A stretch of DNA of 64,000 bases from Variovorax sp. PMC12 (lineage in GTDB: Bacteria > Pseudomonadota > Gammaproteobacteria > Burkholderiales > Burkholderiaceae_C): the NCBI RefSeq assembly GCF_003019815.1, contig NZ_CP027773.1, positions 3,483,001 to 3,547,000 of the forward strand, given 5' to 3'. Numbering within the stretch: the first letter of the stretch is position 1; each line of letters opens with the position of its first letter. The notes under the pieces were generated by a model, which was not told where the DNA came from, did not search any database, and saw nothing but the letters and a program-made list of their open reading frames with translations. Positions 9,073-16,654 of this stretch are shown here, piece by piece. Made by a program: the position numbers and the translations under genes.

Positions 9073-12000
9073 TCAGAAGTCCGAACATCCGTTGCGCCGC
9101 TCGGTGTTCACGCAGCTCAACAGGTTGGGCCGCGAGCGCACGCGCGACCATTCGCGCGCCAGCACGTCGCCGGCCTGCGAGGCGCGGTCGCCGTCCAGCG
9201 GGCCGGTGGCCAGGCAGATCGGTGCCTGGCCGATGTTGCGGTCGTACAGGTAGGTGGAAGGCAGCTCGCGCAACACGTCCACCGTGGGCAAATCGGCCGG
9301 GCTGAACTGCGCCACCACGGGGGCCGCATCCACGCGCAGCGTGCCCGGCACCACGCGCACTGCGTAGCCCGCGGCCGACGCGAAGGCGCCGTCGATCGGG
9401 TAGCTGCCCGGCGGGCTGCCGGCGTTGGCGCTGGTGCCCGGCGCACCGCTGAAGCTCGACGCGTTGTCGCCCAATATCAGCCCGCTCACGCTGTACGTGA
9501 AAAGCGGATTCGGCGCGCCCTGCGGCCGTGCGGCGTCGCCGATGGTCACGGTGGCCGTCGGCTGCTGCGCATAGATGAAGTGGTTGCCGCCGGCCGGCAC
9601 CGTCACCGTGCACAGGCCCAGGTAGGCGCAGTGATACAGGTTGGGCAGCGTGCCGGTGCCGGCGAGGCCGCCGCGCGCCTCGCCCACCCAGGTGTCGGCC
9701 CAGATGCGCCACGCACCGCCGCCGATGGCGAAGCCGCCCGGATTCTGGAAACGCGCGGCCGCCACCAGGTCGGTGCCCGCCCCGCCGGCCACCGTGGTGC
9801 CCAGCGTGAGGTCGTCGGCCAAGGTGCGCACGAACACCGTGTTGGCCGCCATCGACGCCACGCCGGCCGTTGCCGCCTGGTTGGTGGCGGCGTCGAAGCC
9901 GGCGACGCTCGGCGCACCGATGGTGACCGCATTGGCGTCCACGTAGCCGAACCCGCCCGCGGCACCGCCGCCCACGACGGCCACGTTGTTCGCGGGGTTG
10001 CGCAGGTCGACGCTGCCCTGGAGCGAACGTGCGAGCAGGCTCGTGGCGTTGATGACGCCCGCAGCCGACTGCGTGATGTTGCCGGCCGACAGCAGCCCGA
10101 CCTGCGTGGCGTTGATCGCGCCGTTGACGGCGATGTTTCCGCCGCCGTCGTTCTGCAGCGTCAGCGCGCCCGAAGCCGACAGCGGGCCGGCCACGGTGAT
10201 GTCCGCCGCCTGCGTGTTGCTGCCCGCGACGATGGTGGGCGCGCCCAGCAGCGCGAACTCGGCGCCCGAGACCGAGAAGCCGCCGGTGCCCGCGCCGCCG
10301 AGCACCACGGGTGTGGTGGTGGCATCGGACGCGGCGAAGTTCTGATCCATGCCGCCCGGCCGCAGGTCGATGGCGCCTGCCGCGCTCACCGGCGCGCCGA
10401 TCACGATGGCGTCGGTGCTGCCGTCGTTCACCGCGCGCAGCACCACGTTGCCGCTGCCCTGCACCACCGGCAGCGCGCCCGGCAAGGTCGGCGAGCCGCC
10501 GGCCTCGATGGCAACGCCGGCGCCGCCGTTGGCCGAGCGGCCGGTGATCTCGATGCCGCCACCGCCGGTGGTCGTGATGCGTGCGCCGTTTTCCAGGCGC
10601 ACGCCGCTGTCGCCGCCCACGGCGGGCGCCGTCGGGTCGTTGTTGAAGTTGTAGCCGCGCAGCGCGATGGTGCCGCTGCCGCTGGCGATGCTGCTGCCGC
10701 CGTTCACCAGCACGCCGTAAGAGCCCGCGAAGGTCGAAGAAGCCTGGCGCCGCGCCACGCCCTGCACCGTGATGTTGCCGCTGGTCGTCGACAGCGCCGA
10801 AGCCGCGCGGCCGTCGGTGATGACCACGCCGCTGTTCCAGTCCGCCGAGCTGCCGCGGATGTCGATGGCGCCGCTCGAACTCGCCAGCTGCACACCCGCC
10901 AGCGTGACGTTGCCGCCCGCGATCTGCACCGCGCCGCCCGCGCCGGCGTCGCTCTGGCCCACGCGCGTGTCGATCTGCGAATCGACCAGCGTCACATAGC
11001 CGGTGGGTGCGCCCGGCTGGCCGCTGTAGAGCGTGACGGCGCCGCCGCCGGTCTGCACGCTCGCGCCGTTCATGCCGATCCGCCCGCTGCCCGGCGTGCC
11101 GTCGCCGCGCGCGGTCATGGCGACGCTGCCGCCGCGCGTGTCGATGCTGCCGTTGTACGTGATGGTGCCGATGGAGCCGGAGGGCGTGCCGTCGGGGTTG
11201 AAGCCCGCGTTGAACACCACGTTCAGCGGCCCGCCCGCGCCCGAGGAGCGGATGACGGTGCCCACGCCGTTGGCCTGGATGCTGCTGCCCGAGTCGAGCT
11301 CGAAGCTCAGCGCGCCGGCAGCGGCGGTGTAGTCGATGAGCACGTCGTTGGCCAGCGTGATGCTGCCCGTGCCCACGCCGCCCGTGCCGGTGGTGATCTT
11401 CACGCTGGCGCCGCCGTTGAGCGCGGCGTTGATGTCGCCGTCCTGGATCGTCGAGTTAGACAGCGCGTCGAAGGGGTTGGTCGGCAGCGTGCCGGCGCCG
11501 GCGCCGCTGACGATGGCCACCGCGTAGGGGTCGACCAGCCAGGTGCCCGCGGCGCCCGCCGGCGCACCCGCGTTCGCGCGGATGCCGGTCAGGTCCAGGT
11601 TGCCGCCGGAGGTCTCTATAAAGCCGCCGTTGCCGCCGGCCGCCCCGCCGCGCGCGCTCAGCGTGCCGTGCGCGCGCAGGCTGTTGTCCGCCAGCAGGCG
11701 GATGCTGCCGCCGTTGCCCGTGGCGGAAGCGCTGTCGGCCAGCACCGACAGCCCCGGCGCCAGCGCGAGCATGCCGCCCGTGTTGTCGCTGGTGCGCGTG
11801 GTGGCCTGCAGGCGCACGTCGCCGCCCGTGCCCGCGCCGCTCGCCTCGGCCAGCGTGCCGGCGGCACCGGCCAGGGCGCCGGCGTAGATGTTGCGGCCGG
11901 TGACGGTGATGCCGCCGCCCGCGCCGCTGCCGCTTGCCGTGCTCAGCAGGGCATCGGTTTGCGCGCCGCGCTGCAGCAGCACGTCGCCGCTGCCGCCGCT

Positions 12001-14607
12001 CACCGCGATCTGCCCGCCCTCGGCCCGCAGGCCCTGGCCGGTGCCGCTCGCGCGGATCCACACCGCCGCCGGCGTGAGTCCTTCGTCGATGGCGCCCGCC
12101 GGCGGCTGCGGGTCGCCGTTGAAGTCGTACACCACGCCCGCGCTGCCGGTGGTGCCCACGACGTCGATGCGCTTGCCCCGCCCCGCCACGATGCCCGTGT
12201 CGCCCACGGTCACGCCGCGCGAGGCGCCGATGGTGGAGGACGCCGACAGCTTGCGGAACTGGTCGTTGGCCAGCAGCGCGCCCAGGTCGGCGCCCGAGCC
12301 CTCGACGCGCACGTTGCCGCCAGTGGCGATGTCGGTGCCGCTCACCGCCACGCCCACCGACACCGCGCGCGACGACCAGTCGGCGACCTGGTCGGTGTCG
12401 CTCCATCCGCGGGTGGCGCCGCGCACGCTGATGTCGCCGCTGCCCGATGCGATGCGGCTGCGCGTGTCCGGAGGGCCGTCGTTGAACGTCTGCCCGATCG
12501 ACACCCCCGCGCCGCCCAGGCCGCCGACACCGTCGAGCGTGATGCCGCCGCTGCCGCTGATGATTTCCGCGCCGGTGATCAGCACGCCGGTGCTGCCGGA
12601 AAAAGTGGAGCTCGACACCACGGTGCCGCCCTGGCCGCGCAGGCTGATGCTGCCGCCCAGCGCGCAGCTGGCGGCACCCGGCGCGCAGGTCGAGATGCGG
12701 CCGCCCGTCACCTGCACGCCGGCGCTCTCGAACGGCACGTTGAAGTAGGTGTCGTCGGTGTAGCCGATGGCGCGCCCGTTCTGCGCATCGCTCTGGCCGT
12801 AGAAGCGCACATTGCCGCCGTTGGTCTCGATGGTCGCGCCGGTCAGGACGATGGGCGCGATGCGCATGCCGTTCGTGTCGGTGATCGGCATGTCGATGGG
12901 CGGCAGCGCCGCACCGGCCGCGTCGGCGTTGAAGTCGACGTTCAGCGAACCCGACGTGGACTTGATCGACGACCGGTCTGACATGCCGATGCCGGTGGCC
13001 GAATCGACGCGCAGCGATGCGGTGCCGCCCGCGCTCTTCACCACCGCGGAGGCGGTGTCGAACACCACGCCCAGGGGCTCCTGCCCGCCTTCGGCGTTGC
13101 GTGCGTTGCTGCCGAGCACCACGTCGGTCGAACGGCCGAGCGCGCCGCCGATGGCCGCGTCGCTCAGCTGGCTGGAGGCTGCGCCGCCTGCGCTCGGATA
13201 GGCGCCCGCGTCGTACGCCGGCGCCGTGGCCGTGACGACGATCTGCTTGTCGGACTGCAGGCTCCACTGACCGTTGGCGCCACCGTTGGCGCCCCCTGCC
13301 GCGGACACCGAAAGATCGCTCGCGACCTCGATCGCATTCGCGCTGGTGGAGATCGCACCCCCCTTTCCGCTGCCGGAGCCCTGCGCCGACAGCTCGCCCG
13401 ACAGGTGCAGCCCCAGCACGGTGTCCGTTGGCGGCGCGCCGGCCGCGCCGGGCAGCGTCGTGTAGTCGGCCGTGCCGATGCGGATCTCGCCGCCCGCGGC
13501 GTTGCCCGCGCTGCCGTCGGCGCGCAGCACGGTGGTCGGCCCCACCGACAGGCCGCCGAGCGCCGCCAGCTGCACCGTGCCGCCGCCGGCCTCGCCGCTT
13601 GCGTCGAGCGTGGCGCCTTCCACGCGCACCTTGCCCGCGGCCACCGTGATGCGCCCGCCCGCCACCGTACCGGTCGATGTGGCCTGCAGCGTGCCGCCGA
13701 CGCGCACTTCGTTGTCGGCGCCCGCGCTCAGCACGATTTCGCCGTTCTTCATGCCGAGCGAGTTGGCGCGCACCGTGCCGTTCTGGTTCACCACCAGCTC
13801 GCCGGGCGTGATCGACTGGCCCACCAGCACCACCCGGCCTGCGTTGGCCTGCAGGGTGCCGCTGTTGGCGACCGATGCACTGGTGGCTTTCGAATCCGTC
13901 AGGATGTTGAGGCTGGTGAGGCCGTCGCCCCCGATGTCCAGCGTGATCTTGCGGCCCGACGCCAGCGCCACCGTCTGGCCGTCGGCGGTGATGGTGCCGG
14001 TGGCCTCGTTGCTCACGCCCGCGCCCATCAGCACCACCGGCCCGCCGGTGGCCGTGATGTCGCCGAGGTTGCGCACGGTGGCGGTGCTGATGTCGGCGCG
14101 CTCGAAGGCAAGGCGGGTCTGGCCGTCGAGAAAATTCGCGTCGCTGGTGGTCATGGCCAGCGTGGAGGCCAAGAGCCCGCCCACGTTGACGCTGGCGCCC
14201 TGGCTGAACAGCACGCCGTTGGGGTTGATGAGGAACACGCGGCCGTTGGCCGTGAGCTGGCCCGCGATGGTCGACAGCTCGTTGCCGTTCACGCGGTTCA
14301 GCAGGATGCTCGAACTGCCCATGGCCTGCTGGATGTTGACCGCGTCCTTCGCGCCGATGGAAAAGCTGTTCCAGTCGATGATCGCGCGCAGCGATCCCTG
14401 CGTGATGCCGAGCGCCTGGCCGCCGCGCGGCGTGGCCGTGAGGACCGGGTTCACCGTCACCATGCCCTGCGTGGTGAACATGCCCGGCTGGTAGCTCGGC
14501 AGGATGACCTGCGCGAGCGCGGGCGCCATGCCCATGCAGGCCAGCGACAAGGCCAGCGGACGCAGCGCGAGGCGCGGTGCGAGAGGTTTGAGTTTGCGTG
14601 GCTTCAT
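9073..14607 (-). CDS. Two-partner secretion exoprotein (TpsA, filamentous haemagglutinin-type adhesin)
   Basis: A 1,844-residue secreted beta-helix protein. An N-terminal signal ends near ALAQ at residue 33. The TPS domain follows, with the hallmark INPNGVLFSQGASVNVGG near 125-145, where it would dock with TpsB. The body is a long Gly/Ser/Ala/Thr-rich repeat array. Around residue 1000 is the GGFIETSGG...GTWLVDP segment common in COG3210 exoproteins. The C-terminal part holds an MBG-like strand segment and ends with two cysteines nine residues apart (about 1832 and 1841). I chose ATG 14607, giving an exact signal peptide, over earlier in-frame codons that lie inside tpsB. tpsB ends two bases upstream, so the pair is one operon. 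Confidence 0.93.
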   Translation of the reverse strand: MKPRKLKPLAPRLALRPLALSLACMGMAPALAQVILPSYQPGMFTTQGMVTVNPVLTATPRGGQALGITQGSLRAIIDWNSFSIGAKDAVNIQQAMGSSSILLNRVNGNELSTIAGQLTANGRVFLINPNGVLFSQGASVNVGGLLASTLAMTTSDANFLDGQTRLAFERADISTATVRNLGDITATGGPVVLMGAGVSNEATGTITADGQTVALASGRKITLDIGGDGLTSLNILTDSKATSASVANSGTLQANAGRVVLVGQSITPGELVVNQNGTVRANSLGMKNGEIVLSAGADNEVRVGGTLQATSTGTVAGGRITVAAGKVRVEGATLDASGEAGGGTVQLAALGGLSVGPTTVLRADGSAGNAAGGEIRIGTADYTTLPGAAGAPPTDTVLGLHLSGELSAQGSGSGKGGAISTSANAIEVASDLSVSAAGGANGGANGQWSLQSDKQIVVTATAPAYDAGAYPSAGGAASSQLSDAAIGGALGRSTDVVLGSNARNAEGGQEPLGVVFDTASAVVKSAGGTASLRVDSATGIGMSDRSSIKSTSGSLNVDFNADAAGAALPPIDMPITDTNGMRIAPIVLTGATIETNGGNVRFYGQSDAQNGRAIGYTDDTYFNVPFESAGVQVTGGRISTCAPGAASCALGGSISLRGQGGTVVSSSTFSGSTGVLITGAEIISGSGGITLDGVGGLGGAGVSIGQTFNDGPPDTRSRIASGSGDISVRGATRGWSDTDQVADWSSRAVSVGVAVSGTDIATGGNVRVEGSGADLGALLANDQFRKLSASSTIGASRGVTVGDTGIVAGRGKRIDVVGTTGSAGVVYDFNGDPQPPAGAIDEGLTPAAVWIRASGTGQGLRAEGGQIAVSGGSGDVLLQRGAQTDALLSTASGSGAGGGITVTGRNIYAGALAGAAGTLAEASGAGTGGDVRLQATTRTSDNTGGMLALAPGLSVLADSASATGNGGSIRLLADNSLRAHGTLSARGGAAGGNGGFIETSGGNLDLTGIRANAGAPAGAAGTWLVDPYAVAIVSGAGAGTLPTNPFDALSNSTIQDGDINAALNGGASVKITTGTGGVGTGSITLANDVLIDYTAAAGALSFELDSGSSIQANGVGTVIRSSGAGGPLNVVFNAGFNPDGTPSGSIGTITYNGSIDTRGGSVAMTARGDGTPGSGRIGMNGASVQTGGGAVTLYSGQPGAPTGYVTLVDSQIDTRVGQSDAGAGGAVQIAGGNVTLAGVQLASSSGAIDIRGSSADWNSGVVITDGRAASALSTTSGNITVQGVARRQASSTFAGSYGVLVNGGSSIASGSGTIALRGYNFNNDPTAPAVGGDSGVRLENGARITTTGGGGIEITGRSANGGAGVAIEAGGSPTLPGALPVVQGSGNVVLRAVNDGSTDAIVIGAPVSAAGAIDLRPGGMDQNFAASDATTTPVVLGGAGTGGFSVSGAEFALLGAPTIVAGSNTQAADITVAGPLSASGALTLQNDGGGNIAVNGAINATQVGLLSAGNITQSAAGVINATSLLARSLQGSVDLRNPANNVAVVGGGAAGGFGYVDANAVTIGAPSVAGFDAATNQAATAGVASMAANTVFVRTLADDLTLGTTVAGGAGTDLVAAARFQNPGGFAIGGGAWRIWADTWVGEARGGLAGTGTLPNLYHCAYLGLCTVTVPAGGNHFIYAQQPTATVTIGDAARPQGAPNPLFTYSVSGLILGDNASSFSGAPGTSANAGSPPGSYPIDGAFASAAGYAVRVVPGTLRVDAAPVVAQFSPADLPTVDVLRELPSTYLYDRNIGQAPICLATGPLDGDRASQAGDVLAREWSRVRSRPNLLSCVNTERRNGCSDF

Positions 14608-14609
14608 GG

Positions 14610-16328
14610 TCAGAACGCCTTTTGAACCTGGACGTACAGCCGCGGGCCGCGGCCTCCGCCATCGGTCTGCGGCCGCGGCGTGCCGTCGCGCCATGCCAGG
14701 GTCGCATTGATCGAGAAATTGCCCGGCCGCGACCAGCTCAGCCCGATGCCGTAGCCGCGCAGGCTGCGCGAGTTCTCGCCGTCGAACGGCGAGGGGTGAC
14801 GCTGCAGCCGGCCGCGCGCGGCGTCGTAGAACGCGAAGGGCGTCAGCTCTTCGTTCACCGACCAGCGCCATTCGACGGTGCCGATCAGGCCCTGGTCCAC
14901 GAGCAGTTCACCCGACGGATAGGCGCGCACCGCGCGCGCGCCGCCGAGCGCGAGCTTCTCGGAGGCATCGAGGTTCTTGCTCGCCCACTGGCCGCCGATG
15001 GAGAGGTACAGCGAATGCCGCGGCACGATGGCCTGCAGCCGCGACAGCTGGAAGCTCAGCTTGTTGAAGCCGCCTTCGGTGTGGCGCCCGCCGAAGGCCT
15101 GGTCGTCGGCCCGGCCCTGCGGGTCGCGGATGGACAGAGAGCCGTGGTACAGCGTGCCCGAGCTGGCCCAGTAGCCGCCGCCCAGCACGTCGTCGCGCCG
15201 CTCCCAGGTCCATCCCACGCCGAAGCCGCGCACGCGCTTCCTGGCGTCGTACTCGAACGCGCGGATTTCGTCGTCGAGGTCCTTGCTGTCGGCGCTCAGG
15301 CGCAGGAAGAGGTTCTGCTGGCGCTGCCGGATCAGCGGGTAGTTGAGCGACACGTCGAACACGTTGGCGCGGCCCTGGGCCTCGAGGTCGGAAAACTGCC
15401 CGCCCAGGTCGTAGCTCACGCGCGAGAGGCCCACGCCGGCGCGCAACCCGCTGGTGCCGATGGGCGCCTCGTACGAGACGCGGCCGAACTGCAGCGCGTT
15501 GCCGTTGGACACCATCACCCGCGCATCGAGGTTGTCGCCGATGCCGAAGGGGCTGAGCCAGCGCACGGTGCCGCCCACGCGGTAGCGGCCCGACTCCTTG
15601 GTGCCGTGGTTGTCGCCTTCGGCGGTGAAGGCCCAGCGCGGCGCGGGCGCCACCTCGACGGACAGGTCGGTGGTGCCGGGCTGCGAGCCTTCCTGCAGGC
15701 CGGAGGAAACCTTGATGCCGGGCTGGTCGGACAGCAGCAGCATCGCGCGTTCGTAGGCCGGCGCGCTGACGGCTTCGCCGGGCTGAAGCGGCGCGAGGAA
15801 GCCGCGCACGCGCGACTCGGCGATGGGCGCGTCGGGCGCGACGACGACGTCGACCTTGCCGAGGCGGCCTTCGATGACGCTGATCTCGACGATGCCGTCG
15901 CGCACGGTCTGCACGGGCACCACGGCCTGGGCGAGGAAGTAGCCGCGTTCCTTGTAGCGTGCGGTGATGGCCTTGGCGAGTTCCTCGAGCTCCGAGAGCG
16001 TGACCTCGCGCCCGATGTACGGCGAGGTGATGGCCTGCAGCTCTTCGTTGCTGAGTGCCTTGACGCCGTTGAGGCGCAGGTCGTTGAGCCTGAACGACGC
16101 GCCTGCAGGCCTGGGCGGTGCGGGCAGGCTTTGCGGTGCGACGGTGGCGGTGGCCGGTGCTTGCGCGAGCGGGCGGTCGCAGGTGCCGCAGGGGTCTTGT
16201 GTGGGGAGCAGCGTGTTTGTTTCTTCGGTCTCTGCTGCGTGCGTGCTCTGGGCTGCGATCAGCAATGCCGCGCTGAACAGGGTTGCTGCTGCGAAGGCCG
16301 TGGGCGTCAGGGGGTGGCGGGCTTGCAT
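14610..16328 (-). CDS. Two-partner secretion outer-membrane transporter (TpsB, ShlB/FhaC family)
   Basis: A 572-residue outer-membrane channel that exports the adjacent TpsA. A signal peptide covers about residues 1-31. POTRA domains follow (NDLRLNGVKALSNEEL; then LAKAITARYKERGYFLA with VVPVQTV, the ShlB-type POTRA). The C-terminal half is a 16-strand-type barrel with the conserved LGGARAVRAYPSGE loop motif, and the protein ends in an aromatic residue (VQKAF), as outer-membrane barrels do. The ATG at 16328 puts the signal peptide at the start. A composite palindromic repeat lies 45 bases upstream, and the exported CHAT protein gene lies beyond it in the same direction. Confidence 0.93.
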   Translation of the reverse strand: MQARHPLTPTAFAAATLFSAALLIAAQSTHAAETEETNTLLPTQDPCGTCDRPLAQAPATATVAPQSLPAPPRPAGASFRLNDLRLNGVKALSNEELQAITSPYIGREVTLSELEELAKAITARYKERGYFLAQAVVPVQTVRDGIVEISVIEGRLGKVDVVVAPDAPIAESRVRGFLAPLQPGEAVSAPAYERAMLLLSDQPGIKVSSGLQEGSQPGTTDLSVEVAPAPRWAFTAEGDNHGTKESGRYRVGGTVRWLSPFGIGDNLDARVMVSNGNALQFGRVSYEAPIGTSGLRAGVGLSRVSYDLGGQFSDLEAQGRANVFDVSLNYPLIRQRQQNLFLRLSADSKDLDDEIRAFEYDARKRVRGFGVGWTWERRDDVLGGGYWASSGTLYHGSLSIRDPQGRADDQAFGGRHTEGGFNKLSFQLSRLQAIVPRHSLYLSIGGQWASKNLDASEKLALGGARAVRAYPSGELLVDQGLIGTVEWRWSVNEELTPFAFYDAARGRLQRHPSPFDGENSRSLRGYGIGLSWSRPGNFSINATLAWRDGTPRPQTDGGGRGPRLYVQVQKAF

Positions 16329-16372
16329 CTCAGTGCTCTGTGCTGCGTTGTGCTGCTGGTGTTTGGGGGCGC

Positions 16373-16611
16373 GTGCACAGGGCACCGGGTACTCCCCTCC
16401 GCGAATGTCCCCCGGGGCTGCGCCCCTCCTCCTTTATTTCGCTGCGGGGAGCACCCGGTACCCTGTGCACTGGACACGCTGCTGGTTCGCAGTTGATCAA
16501 CGACCGCTCTGTCCAACGATCACGGCGACGGGGTGCCTTGCGCAGCGAAATAAAGGAGGAGGCCGCAGGCCGGGGGACATTCGCGGAGCAAGGCACCCCG
16601 TCGCCGTGATC
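16373..16611. repeat. Composite inverted-pair palindromic repeat, copy A (REPIN/MITE-like)
   Basis: Two imperfect palindromes of about 95 bp face each other: 16373-16470 (inverted) and 16518-16611 (direct), separated by 47 bp. Each has the core gcagcgaaataaaggaggag, a small GC hairpin, then gggggacattcgcggag, enclosed by long complementary outer arms (gtgcacaggg/ccctgtgcac in one, gatcacggcgacgggg/ccccgtcgccgtgatc in the other). A second copy with the same arrangement is at 39182-39416. It fills most of the 326-base gap between the CHAT gene and tpsB. It encodes no recognisable protein; paired REP-type elements or a non-autonomous transposon are the best comparisons. Confidence 0.85.
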
Positions 16612-16654
16612 GCGCCCCGAACAAAGAACATCGAACAAGAGCCAAGACTTCATG

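Noticed and set aside
9580..12981. A 1,133-codon open frame on the plus strand
   Set aside because: It lies antisense to tpsA, has an Ala/Arg/His-rich composition typical of GC-rich shadow frames and no domain; tpsA on the other strand has clear TPS motifs.
16283..16653. Several short open frames through repeat copy A
   Set aside because: They arise on both strands from the palindromic DNA, have no plausible starts, and do not keep one frame between the two copies.
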